In this document: positions 1 through 7,428 of the stretch, one piece after another | How positions within the stretch are numbered: position 1 is the first letter of the stretch | Layout of the letters: the number at the start of each line of letters is the position of its first letter | Source of the DNA: Nocardia brasiliensis IFM 10847 | GTDB lineage: Bacteria; Actinomycetota; Actinomycetes; Mycobacteriales; Mycobacteriaceae | Length of the DNA stretch: 34,175 bases | Direction: 5' to 3' | Assembly: GCF_000710915.1 (NCBI RefSeq) | Contig: NZ_BAUA01000166.1 | Location: 1 to 34,175 of the forward strand | Notes under the pieces: generated by a model | The model's database searches: none | Told to the model about the DNA's origin: nothing | What the model saw: only the letters and a program-made list of their open reading frames with translations | Made by a program: the position numbers and the translations under genes

Positions 1-58
1 CCCCGCTGAGCCCCTGCAGGTAGATCTCTAACTGGTAGTCGCCGAAGTTGCTGGTCAC
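1..58 (-). CDS. N-terminus of an FMN-dependent alpha-hydroxy-acid oxidizing enzyme (partial)
   Basis: Only the first 19 codons lie inside the window. They begin with a GTG at 58-56 that overlaps the erm stop codon as GTGA. The reading (M)TSNFGDYQLEIYLQGLSG resembles the N-terminus of actinobacterial lactate 2-monooxygenase / alpha-hydroxy-acid oxidizing proteins, which start with a GDYQ-x-EIY-x-QGL segment. This is recognition from memory over a short stretch. The 4-nt overlap implies translational coupling to erm. No catalytic residue is visible because the gene continues off the left edge. Confidence 0.55.
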   Translation of the reverse strand, partial: MTSNFGDYQLEIYLQGLSG

Positions 59-915
59 CGGCCGCCCTTCCTTGTCTGATACACGAATGTATCCGATACG
101 TTTCTGTCGCGGAAAGAGTTGCCGCGCAATCCGCGATAGAGGGCGAGCCAGCGCTGCGGGTCGATCGGCCCGACCGGCTCGTCGGGCGCGATGCCCGCGG
201 CGCGGCAGGCGGTCCGCACGGTCCGGCCGGGAAAGCGGGTCCGCAAAGAACTCGCCACCGAACCGCCGATGCCGGAGAAACCCAGCTCGACCACTTGGCG
301 GTAGTCGGCCAGCTCTGTCGCGGGCAGCAAAGAGCTGGGCCGGCGCCGCAGCCGCAGCACGGCGGCGTCGACGTTGGGTACCGGATGAAAACTGGCCCGG
401 CCCACCCGTGTGCCCAATTCCATTGCGACAGTGGGCCAGTGGGTGATCGTCAGCTTGCTCCAGCGGCCGTAGTCGCCGGAGTGCTTGCGGGCGAACTCGT
501 ACTGGGTGAGCAGGGTCGCCGAGGTGAGCTGCCGCGCCGCCAGACACCAGCGCACGATATCGGTGGTGACGCCGAACGGCACATTGGCGACCACCGCGAA
601 CGGTTCCGCCGGGGCCTGCACCGTGCGGAAATCCTTGTGGAACAGCTGTATTCGCGGATCTCCCGCATACCGGCAGCGCAGCTTGGCCGCGTAGACGGGA
701 TCTTTCTCGTAGGCCCGGATCTGCCCGGCGACGCCGAGCAGGTGCCGGGTGAGCATGCCGTCACCCGGGCCGATCTCCAGCACGAGGTCGTCGGGACGCA
801 AGGCCGCCGAGCGCACGATGAGCCGGGCGGCGCCGGCATCGGTGAGGAAATTCTGGGACAGGCGTTTGCGGGTGCGCGCGAGGCGGGCGCGCGGCAGCGA
901 ACGATGGCGGGACAT
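55..915 (-). CDS. erm: Erm-family 23S rRNA (adenine-N6)-methyltransferase
   Basis: The product (286 aa) is a SAM-dependent KsgA/Dim1/Erm-type methyltransferase. Visible motifs are the entry motif LSQNFL (residues 19-24), the SAM-binding VLEIGPGDG (45-53), the acidic motif II around E70, an Asp in HKDFRT (D95) and the catalytic motif IV NVPFG (111-115). Family knowledge: Erm enzymes methylate A2058 of 23S rRNA in the exit tunnel and give resistance to macrolides, lincosamides and streptogramin B. It is Erm rather than the housekeeping KsgA because of its NVPFG motif, the basic Arg-rich ends and the upstream leader. The ATG at 915 has a strong GGAGGA site at 926-921, which lies in a small hairpin. 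A 33-codon leader peptide precedes it, so expression is probably drug-inducible by translational attenuation. It overlaps the next gene by GTGA. The exact erm class cannot be set by eye. Confidence 0.9.
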   Translation of the reverse strand: MSRHRSLPRARLARTRKRLSQNFLTDAGAARLIVRSAALRPDDLVLEIGPGDGMLTRHLLGVAGQIRAYEKDPVYAAKLRCRYAGDPRIQLFHKDFRTVQAPAEPFAVVANVPFGVTTDIVRWCLAARQLTSATLLTQYEFARKHSGDYGRWSKLTITHWPTVAMELGTRVGRASFHPVPNVDAAVLRLRRRPSSLLPATELADYRQVVELGFSGIGGSVASSLRTRFPGRTVRTACRAAGIAPDEPVGPIDPQRWLALYRGLRGNSFRDRNVSDTFVYQTRKGGR

Positions 916-920
916 GGGTG

Positions 921-926
921 TCCTCC
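921..926 (-). promoter_or_regulatory. erm Shine-Dalgarno inside a hairpin
   Basis: On the minus strand GGAGGA lies 5 nt upstream of the erm ATG. It overlaps the 3' arm of the self-complementary element CTCCG-TT-CGGAG at 934-923, so the ribosome binding site can be paired shut. A second weak stem (CGAATCA / TGATTCG) occupies 939-945 and 954-960 just upstream. Confidence 0.7.
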
Positions 927-987
927 GAACGGAGTGGTCGAATCAGGGAAAGGTGATTCGCCCGGACCCATGCCAGGGCACAGAGAT

Positions 988-1011
988 CCGACGGTCGCTA
1001 TCGACCGTCGG
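988..1011 (-). promoter_or_regulatory. Attenuator stem between leader peptide and erm
   Basis: A perfect 10-bp inverted repeat (CCGACGGTCG, loop of 4, CGACCGTCGG) lies 12 nt downstream of the leader peptide stop codon and about 70 nt upstream of the erm start. There is no U-tract, so it is more likely part of a translational attenuator, or an RNA-stabilising stem, than an intrinsic terminator. Confidence 0.6.
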
Positions 1012-1023
1012 CGCAGATCCCGA

Positions 1024-1125
1024 TCAGGACAGTCGGGACGCCGGAGCGGTGCGGTGCGCTGGCAGAGCCCAGGCCTCCGCGCGCAGCCGGATGAAATACG
1101 CGCCGACCGCGCACGCTCCGTTCAT
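1024..1125 (-). CDS. erm leader peptide with RLR stalling-type motif
   Basis: A 33-codon ORF starts at ATG 1125 and stops at TGA 1024, 108 nt ahead of erm on the same strand. The peptide begins MNGACAVGAYFIRLRAEAW. Family knowledge: one class of Erm leader peptides (ErmD, ErmX type) carries an Arg-Leu-Arg motif at which a macrolide-bound ribosome stalls, which refolds the mRNA and frees the erm ribosome binding site. Here Arg-Leu-Arg occupies residues 13-15, at a depth comparable with those leaders and after a Tyr-Phe-Ile stretch. No clear SD precedes the ATG, so the mRNA may be leaderless or nearly so. The function is inferred from the motif, position and downstream hairpins. Confidence 0.75.
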   Translation of the reverse strand: MNGACAVGAYFIRLRAEAWALPAHRTAPASRLS

Positions 1126-1182
1126 CAACAATGTGCCCACGTGTGGCAAGCTACCGCACCGCCGTACTGTCCCGCGACCGAA

Positions 1183-1945
1183 TTATTCGCGCGCGAGCAC
1201 GCCCGCCGGGGCGGGGGCCGCGAGCAGATTCCGGCGCAGGTCCGCGATCAGTTCCTCGTCGACGCCGAGCAGTCGCACGGCGTAACCGCGCGGCGAGCCG
1301 TGGTCGGCGGCCAGTGCCGCGAGGAACAGCTGCATCACTTCCGGCGGCGCCTGCCCGAAACCCGGCCAGCGTGGCATCGCGCCGCCGCGGCCGGCCCGCC
1401 AATCCGCGACCAGCCGTTCGGTCGCCAGGCCGGTGGCCGCGAAGTCCGCGACGATCTGCTCCTGCGGCACCTCGAGCAAGGCGAGCACCAGCGCGGCCAG
1501 CAGTCCGGTGCGGTCCTTGCCGGAGGCGCAGTGGAAGACCACCGGACCCTCGGCGGCGGCGATCACCCGCACGGCCTCGCGTATCTCGGCGACGCCGTCG
1601 TAGGCGACCTCCAGGTAACCGCTCTGCGAGAAACGGCCCCACCTCGATCTCGGGACCCAGTGCCGCCTGATCGTAGGGGCGATGTTCGATGCTGAGATTG
1701 TGGTAGCGGAACGAATCATGTTCCGGGATACGGCCTTTGGCTTCGATCTCGCACGGGTAGCGCAGATCGATGACGGTGCCGATGCCCAGCTCCAAGAACC
1801 GCTGCCAGTCCGCGCCCCGCAACTTGCCGAGCGAATCGGAGCGAAACAGGCGCCGCCACCGCACGATCTGGCCGTCCGGGGTCGGGTAGCCGCCGAGATC
1901 GCGGAAATTGTGCAGTCGCACGAACGAGATGTGTCTGTTCACCAC
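1183..1945 (-). pseudogene. Tyrosine phosphatase (MptpB-like), frameshifted
   Basis: Two overlapping reading frames together make one complete Tyr/Ser phosphatase of about 254 aa. The N-terminal half (VNRHISFVRLHNFRDLGGY, then DLRYPCEIEAKGR) runs from GTG 1945 into a G4 run (CCCC at 1637-1640 on the plus strand). The C-terminal half then continues in the next frame with RFSQSGYLEVAYDGVAE and the P-loop HCASGKDRTG. Removing one G gives a seamless EVGRFSQSGY junction. The family resembles mycobacterial PtpB/MptpB. The uncorrected N-terminal frame degenerates into Arg-rich sequence and lacks the catalytic Cys. It may be a true pseudogene or a homopolymer sequencing error. Start GTG 1945 follows AAGG; GTG 1969 is an alternative. 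Confidence 0.8.
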
Positions 1946-1977
1946 TCGGACCTTATGCGTAGGGCACACTTTCGATC

Positions 1978-2544
1978 ATGGATCTGCGGTCGGTGGGAGA
2001 CCTGGTCAGCGTGACGGCGGCCGGGGAGAAGGTGGACTACCTGTGGTTCTGGGGGCATCAGCCGGAGCGGGACGGGCGGCCAGGGCCGGGCTGCCTGAGT
2101 CAGTGGTGGCCGGTGCGATTCACCCTGGGTGGTGCGCATTTCGAGTCCGCTGAGCACTACATGATGTGGGGCAAAGCGGTGCTGTTCGGGGACACCGAGA
2201 ACGCCGCCCGCGTGCTGGCCGCGCCCACGCCGAAAGAAGCGAAAGAGCTCGGCAGGCAGGTGCGCGGATTCGACAGCGGCGTGTGGCGCGCGCACCGTTT
2301 CGAGACCGTGGTGCGCGGCAACGTCGCGAAATTCGGACAGCACGCCGAACTCGCCGCGTACCTGCTGGGCACCGGGGATCGGGTGCTGGTGGAGGCCAGT
2401 CCGGTGGACCGGGTGTGGGGGATCGGGCTGGCCGCCGACGATCCGCGGGCCGAAGATCCCGCACAGTGGCGTGGGGTCAATCTGCTCGGCTTCGCGCTGA
2501 TGGCCGCGCGCGCACAACTGCGGGGCGGCCAGTCGGGCGACTGA
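1978..2544 (+). CDS. NADAR domain protein (YbiA/DUF1768 family)
   Basis: The 188-aa protein matches the NADAR fold: YLWFWGHQ near residue 21, QWWPVRF, then FESAEHYMMWGKA (about 55-67) with the conserved Glu-His and Trp, and a C-terminal VWGIGLA...WRGVNLLGFALM signature. Family knowledge: NADAR proteins are N-glycosidases acting on riboflavin-pathway intermediates (YbiA) or on ADP-ribosylated nucleobases (DarG-associated types). No DarT-like toxin lies beside it, so the housekeeping YbiA-like role is the simpler reading. It is divergent from the broken phosphatase and its stop abuts the convergent stop of the Sel1-repeat gene. ATG 1978 is preceded only by a weak AGGG. Confidence 0.85.
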   Translation: MDLRSVGDLVSVTAAGEKVDYLWFWGHQPERDGRPGPGCLSQWWPVRFTLGGAHFESAEHYMMWGKAVLFGDTENAARVLAAPTPKEAKELGRQVRGFDSGVWRAHRFETVVRGNVAKFGQHAELAAYLLGTGDRVLVEASPVDRVWGIGLAADDPRAEDPAQWRGVNLLGFALMAARAQLRGGQSGD

Positions 2545-4803
2545 TCAGGCGTTCGTCGAACGTTCCTCGTCGGCACACGCCCGCCAGACCCGCGCTTCCG
2601 CGTAATTGCCTTGCCGGTCGAGCAGTTCGGCCAACCCCGCCATCGCGCGCGGCTCGCGCCGATCCGCGGCGGTGCGCCACCAGCGCTCCGCGTCCTCGAG
2701 ATCGCCGCGCCGGAACCGGACGACGCCCAGGTCGTAGGCGGCACCCGGATGACCGGCCTCGGCGGCCTGCGCCCACAGGCCGCACGCCTGATCCTCTTCG
2801 CCGCGGCTGTACATGGCGACGCCCAGGTCGTAAAGGGCGGCGCGATAGCCGGTGTCCACGGTGGCGGCGTCGTCCGGCGGCGGAGGTGGACTCGGCGGCG
2901 GCGCGGTCGGCGGCTCAACCGATGCCTGCGCCGCGGGCTTAGCCGGTGGAACCCGGCCCTCCGCAGGCGCGGGCCGGGGCGCCGACGGCGCATTGGTGCG
3001 CGCCTGCCCGTCCCGATGCGCCTGCGCCGCCCGCGACAGCGGCGGAGTCGGCGGCAACTGCCCGTTCCGCAACGGCCCGTCGCCGTGCGCCTGCCGGGCA
3101 GCGGAACTTTCCCCATGGTGCACTTCAGCGCGCGACTGCTCCCCGGCCACCCGCTCGAGCTCTGCTTGCCGGTCGCCGAAGACGTGAGCAGGGTCCGCGC
3201 CGCGCGGCTGCTGTGCAGGTGAACCGTTGCCCGGCGCGGTGTTCCACGTCGAGCCCTCGGGTTGAGGTCGGTGGGCAGGATCGCTGCCTCCGATGGGGTT
3301 GTCGGCCCACGGGTGTGGTGCCGGGGCGCCGGTTCTGGTGGAGCTTCCGGCGTGCCAGTGCTCGGCGGACGCGCCGGCTCCCGCCGGTCGGTCGGTGCGG
3401 GGTGGCGAGTCGTCCGGGGACAGGCTCTCGGCATGGAGTTGCTGGGCGAGTGACCGGCTTCCGGCAAAGCCTTCGGTGCGCAATTGCTCGGCGGGGGAGT
3501 TGGTTCCGGGCGCGGGAGGCTGCTGGGGTGCGGCGCTGTTTCCGGCAGGTGCTCCGGCGTGCGCGTGCGCGGGTGAGCCGTTGTCGGGTGGCCCCTCGTA
3601 GGGGCGGGTGGGCGAGACGCTTCCAGGGAATTCGTCCGCGTGCGCCTGCCGGCCGGGCGGGGGATTCCACCCCAGTTCGTCGGGGTGGGGTAAGCGCGGG
3701 GGCGGGCTGTTTCCGGCCGATGGTTCAGCGAGCGGCGGTGGCTGGAGGCGGTTGTTCGCGGTCGCGGGGTCGACGGACGGCGGGGCTTGGGGGCGGGGGT
3801 TTGCGGCCGGTGGTTCAGCGAGCGGCGGTGGCTGGAGGCGGTTGTTCGCGGTCGCGGGGTCGACGGACTGCGGCGCTTGAAGACGGGGGTTTGCGGCTGC
3901 GGGCTCCGCGAGTGATGGGGCCTGGAGGAGAGGATTTGCAGCCGCGGGCTCGGCGGGTGGCGGGGGTTGCGGGCGGTTGTTTGCGACGGCGGGCTCGGCG
4001 AGTGGTGTCGCGAAGGGGTCTTTTCCGGCAGCGGGTTCTGCGATGGGTTGCGAGGCCGGGGCGGGGGCGCTCGGCGGGTTGGTTCGGGCGGCGCGGGGTG
4101 CGGTGGGGTCGGCGGCAGGGGTCCGGCCCTGGCCGTTGGGTGCGGGTGGGCGGACCATCTGGATGGAGCCGGGGTCTGGTGCGTGCGCGGGGATGGCGGG
4201 GAGTTCGCCTGATGGTGGAGTGGGCATCGACCGCAGCGGGCGGGTGGGGGCGGTGTCGGTCGGCGAGGCGGGCACCGAGTCGCCGCCGTATTGGGCGATG
4301 GGCGCGCTCTGCACCTCGAGTACGAGGTTGGCGAAATTGGCGGGTCCCTCGCCGATGCTGCACCACAGCACGATTCGATCGTCGGGCGTGGTCTCGATGA
4401 CGATGCCGTAGTTGCCGACCCAGGACTTCTGCTCGCCGAAGGCGTCGACCCAGACCGGGGTCAAGGTGACCAGGGTGCCGGAGCCGGTGCCGACGATATC
4501 GAAGGTGATGCCGCCGACGAGCGCGTCGGACCAGACGTCGACGCCCGCCAGCCGGCGCCCGTTCAACGCGACGTACCCGTTCACCACGGACACGCCCATT
4601 CCGAGCCCGCGCAACCCCGGCGGCGGGGCGGCGGACAGCAGCGTCAGCGTGACCGCGGTCGGCGCGGGGCCGACCTGCTCGGTGTACATCGGATAGATCT
4701 TGCTACCGCGCAGCACGATGGGCTCCGCGCTCTGATAGCGATCGGCCAGCGGTAGGTCCTCGGGTGAATTCCGCCCAGCCCATGACGAATACGTCTCGTT
4801 CAT
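2545..4803 (-). CDS. Pro/Ala-rich Sel1/TPR-repeat protein with unknown N-terminal domain
   Basis: The 752-aa protein has three parts. Residues 1-170 form a globular, Gly- and Val-rich domain I do not recognise. Residues about 170-640 are a low-complexity Pro/Ala/Asn-rich linker with repeats of the type LQPPPLAEP...NNRLQ. Residues 644-750 hold three Sel1/TPR-like units (ALYDLGVAMYSRG, AAYDLGVVRFRRGDLEDAERW, AMAGLAELLDRQGNYAEAR). There is no signal peptide or TM segment. It lies directly downstream of, and codirectional with, the transmembrane kinase, so it could be a kinase partner or substrate (inference). The ATG follows AAGGCGG. The linker is encoded by a 90-bp DNA tandem repeat. Confidence 0.75.
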   Translation of the reverse strand: MNETYSSWAGRNSPEDLPLADRYQSAEPIVLRGSKIYPMYTEQVGPAPTAVTLTLLSAAPPPGLRGLGMGVSVVNGYVALNGRRLAGVDVWSDALVGGITFDIVGTGSGTLVTLTPVWVDAFGEQKSWVGNYGIVIETTPDDRIVLWCSIGEGPANFANLVLEVQSAPIAQYGGDSVPASPTDTAPTRPLRSMPTPPSGELPAIPAHAPDPGSIQMVRPPAPNGQGRTPAADPTAPRAARTNPPSAPAPASQPIAEPAAGKDPFATPLAEPAVANNRPQPPPPAEPAAANPLLQAPSLAEPAAANPRLQAPQSVDPATANNRLQPPPLAEPPAANPRPQAPPSVDPATANNRLQPPPLAEPSAGNSPPPRLPHPDELGWNPPPGRQAHADEFPGSVSPTRPYEGPPDNGSPAHAHAGAPAGNSAAPQQPPAPGTNSPAEQLRTEGFAGSRSLAQQLHAESLSPDDSPPRTDRPAGAGASAEHWHAGSSTRTGAPAPHPWADNPIGGSDPAHRPQPEGSTWNTAPGNGSPAQQPRGADPAHVFGDRQAELERVAGEQSRAEVHHGESSAARQAHGDGPLRNGQLPPTPPLSRAAQAHRDGQARTNAPSAPRPAPAEGRVPPAKPAAQASVEPPTAPPPSPPPPPDDAATVDTGYRAALYDLGVAMYSRGEEDQACGLWAQAAEAGHPGAAYDLGVVRFRRGDLEDAERWWRTAADRREPRAMAGLAELLDRQGNYAEARVWRACADEERSTNA
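3721..3900. repeat. 90-bp tandem repeat in the Pro-rich linker
   Basis: A 58-bp block at 3721-3778 (starting tggttcagcgagcggcggtg) recurs identically at 3811-3868, a spacing of exactly 90 bp. The bases between and after the blocks are a diverged copy. More degenerate units continue to about 4010. The period is 30 codons, so copy-number change keeps the frame. Confidence 0.85.
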
Positions 4804-5098
4804 GTGCTGTCCGCCTTTCCGCCGAATGCGGCCGTGCCGTCGCTGTGCTGTTGCGGCGGATATACCGTACCCGGACCCGCCGGGAATGGCGCAGCAATCC
4901 GAGGCCCGCCCCGGCCGCCGCGGTATCGAGCGGCCTGCGCACGATGTGGGCGACCAGTCCGTGGTCGGCCTGCAACGCCGACCACACAGGCGCGAGTTAC
5001 GGAAATTGTGCGGCGAGCAACGAAATGGCCACGATGTCCTCGCCGGTAAAGTGGCGCTTCAGCGCCACGCAGTGGGTGCGCGGCGACCGTCCGAATGG
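4804..5098 (-). other. Kinase to Sel1-protein intergenic region
   Basis: No convincing gene is seen in these 295 bases. On the minus strand a TATATC at 4864-4859 could be a -10 element for the Sel1-repeat gene, 55 nt upstream of its start, but I see no matching -35. The spacing suggests the gene has its own promoter rather than strict coupling to the kinase. Confidence 0.3.
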
Positions 5099-7351
5099 TC
5101 AATCCCGGCCGGCGACGATGCGCTCCAGCGCCGCCAGATCCTGCTCCAGCATGCGGAACAACCAGTAGACGCCGATGAAGGCGAGCGCGCTGCCGACGCA
5201 CAGCACGCGCAGCGGCACGATGACCGACGGAATGTCTTCGCCCGGAATGAAAGTCGCGCCCGCGACGCCGAGCAGCGGTACCGCGGCGGCGATCGCCAGG
5301 AAGTAGGTGCTGCGCCGGTCGAGCTGACGCAGGCGGCGGCCGTCCGCGCCGCCGAGCCCGCCGTGCGGCAGGAACATCGGGTACAACGAGCGCACTGCGT
5401 AGAAGTTGACCATGAAATACGGGTAGGCCATGGCGATGGCGCCGCAGACGATCTGCGTGAGGAAGAAGTGCACGTACGCCTCGGCCGTGAGCTGATTTCC
5501 CGTGGCCTGCACCGATACCGGGACGACGACGCCCGCGATCACCCACAGCGCGAAACAGGTCAGCACATTGCGTTTGCCGAGCAGCAGGGTGTCCGAGCGT
5601 GCCCGGGCGAGCGTGCGCGCGTCGTAGTTCTTCCCCTGGCGTAAGCCCCGCGAGATCCGCCACAGCCCGGCCAGCAGCACATTGGTGACGACGAAGCCGA
5701 GGAGAAAGCACAGGGCGTACGTGGTCACCGCGATCTGGTCGAAGCGATGCTGTGCGGGCGCGTCCAGCTTGGCGATGATGAGCGTGCGGTTGTGGTGGTA
5801 GCTGTACCAGATGGCAAGCGCGTTCGGCACGGCGATGGCCAGCGCCATGATCGGGTGCATGAGCAGCCGGGCCCGCAGCCGCCAACTGCCGGGCGGCGGA
5901 TCGACGAGGTCGCGGGCCCGCGCGTCGAGGCAGACCTCCAGTTGCTGGGCCATGTCTGCGCCGCTGGGCCAGCGTTTGTCCGGATCGGGTTCGAGCGCGC
6001 GAACCAGGACCCGGCGCAGGGCGGCCGGGCAATCGGCGGGAAGATCCCGATACGGCAAGGCTTTCGGGCTACCCGACCGGCGTTCGAGCATGCCGTCCAA
6101 CGCCGTGCGATCGCCGCCGGTCACGCCGTCGTCGTCGAAAGGCTTTCGGCCGGTGAGCAATTCCCATAGCAGCACGGCCAGCGCGTAGAGATCGCTTCGG
6201 GTGTCGAGATCTTCGGCGGTGTCCGGCCGGTCCGGATGGACGGCGGCGAGTTGCTCGGGCGACATGTAGGCGAGCGAACCGCCGAAATACACGACCGGAC
6301 TGTCCCCGGACACGTTGCCGCTGAAGCTGATGTTGAAATCTGCCAGCTTGGGCACGCCGTCGGCGGTGAGCAACACGTTCGCGGGTTTGATATCACGGTG
6401 CAGCACACCGGCTTTGCCCGCGTAGTCGAGCGCCTCGGCCAACCGGCGGCCCAGCCAGGCGATGGTCTCCGGCCAGGACAGGGCGGTCAGTTCCGCGCGC
6501 AACGGTGATTCGCTCGGCCTGATCTCGCCCTTGCCTGCCAGCACCGCGTCGACCACCTCGACGAGCAGCGCCCCGGTGCGCTGGTCGGGCGGTGTCGCCC
6601 GCACCCGTTCGAGCACGGTGAACAAGGTGCCGCCCGGCACGTACTGCATGTACAACAGGCGCAGCTTGCGGCTCTGCAGCACCCGCTGGTCGAACACGCG
6701 CACGATGTAGTCGTGGTCCAGCTGCGCCAAAGTCTGTGGTTCGGTGCCCTTGTCGCGGGAGATCTTCACCGCGACCAGTCGCTGCATCGATCGCTGCCGG
6801 GCCAGGAAGACCCGGGCGAACGCGCCTCTGCCGAGTCCCGTCATGAGGTCGAAGTCGTCGATCTGCTGCCCGGCCGCCAGGTCGTCCAGTCGCACCGGCT
6901 CGGCCGCCGACATCAGCGTGCTGTGATAGTCGTCGGTCGCCAGCATTTCCGAAAGCTGCTCGGCCTGTTCGGGATACGCCGCCGTGTACTCGGTCACCTG
7001 GACCGCGGCGCCGGCGCGGCGCCGGATGTGGAACTCCTCGTAGATGAGGTCCGGCGGCAGCGGCCACGTGCGCAACTCGGGCAGCTCGTCGACGTATTCC
7101 GCGAGCCGTTTCGGCGCGGTGCCCCGGCCCCAGCGCTGGGCGAGATCGACTTTGATCAATTCGATCAGCGACACCCGCCGGATGGCCGGCGAGTCGGGCA
7201 GATACGCCCGCAGGTCCGGCGGCTCGTCGCTGTCGCGCCAGGCGTCGGCGAAGCGCTCCACCACCGCGGCCACCCCGGTGCCGCGTGAGTGTGCGGGCGG
7301 ACGGTCCGATGCGACCGTCGCCCCCGAAACCGGCGGGGCGGGGTGCGCCAT
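5099..7351 (-). CDS. Membrane Ser/Thr protein kinase with DFN variant motif
   Basis: A 750-aa Hanks-type kinase. Residues 1-165 are an N-terminal region with no known domain. The kinase domain spans about 168-475: Gly-rich loop GLGRGAFARV (172-181), VAVK lysine K196, HRDIKPANVL (318-327), DFN in place of DFG (338-340) and SPE in place of APE (364-366). After it come six predicted TM helices at about 498-518, 538-563, 595-615, 625-655, 681-701 and 709-733. The stretch between K196 and the next strand is short, so the helix-C glutamate is unclear (E204 at best). HRD and the metal Asp are intact, so it is probably active. It differs from PknB-type kinases, which have one TM helix and extracellular PASTA domains. 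The Sel1-repeat gene follows on the same strand. Confidence 0.85.
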   Translation of the reverse strand: MAHPAPPVSGATVASDRPPAHSRGTGVAAVVERFADAWRDSDEPPDLRAYLPDSPAIRRVSLIELIKVDLAQRWGRGTAPKRLAEYVDELPELRTWPLPPDLIYEEFHIRRRAGAAVQVTEYTAAYPEQAEQLSEMLATDDYHSTLMSAAEPVRLDDLAAGQQIDDFDLMTGLGRGAFARVFLARQRSMQRLVAVKISRDKGTEPQTLAQLDHDYIVRVFDQRVLQSRKLRLLYMQYVPGGTLFTVLERVRATPPDQRTGALLVEVVDAVLAGKGEIRPSESPLRAELTALSWPETIAWLGRRLAEALDYAGKAGVLHRDIKPANVLLTADGVPKLADFNISFSGNVSGDSPVVYFGGSLAYMSPEQLAAVHPDRPDTAEDLDTRSDLYALAVLLWELLTGRKPFDDDGVTGGDRTALDGMLERRSGSPKALPYRDLPADCPAALRRVLVRALEPDPDKRWPSGADMAQQLEVCLDARARDLVDPPPGSWRLRARLLMHPIMALAIAVPNALAIWYSYHHNRTLIIAKLDAPAQHRFDQIAVTTYALCFLLGFVVTNVLLAGLWRISRGLRQGKNYDARTLARARSDTLLLGKRNVLTCFALWVIAGVVVPVSVQATGNQLTAEAYVHFFLTQIVCGAIAMAYPYFMVNFYAVRSLYPMFLPHGGLGGADGRRLRQLDRRSTYFLAIAAAVPLLGVAGATFIPGEDIPSVIVPLRVLCVGSALAFIGVYWLFRMLEQDLAALERIVAGRD

Positions 7352-7428
7352 CTGCGCATGGTATCCCCGCCCCCACCCGAGAACCGGCCGTTTGCCCGCA
7401 AAACCTCAGCGAAACAGTCCGCCCCTCC

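Noticed and set aside
450..971. A long frame starting at ATG 971, upstream of erm, as a second leader peptide
   Set aside because: It runs far into erm in another frame with Arg/Ser/Pro-rich composition and has no stop before the gene; the 1125-1024 ORF fits a leader far better.
1637..1640. Programmed +1 frameshifting in the phosphatase gene
   Set aside because: There is no slippery site, stop codon or stimulatory structure at the junction; a homopolymer indel is simpler.
3721..4010. CRISPR-like array
   Set aside because: The repeats are 90-bp tandem units inside a coding frame without unique spacers; they encode a Pro-rich linker.
2946..4400. Large plus-strand reading frame opposite the Pro-rich gene
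   Set aside because: It is Arg/Gly-rich shadow sequence; the minus-strand frame has domains at both ends and a good start.
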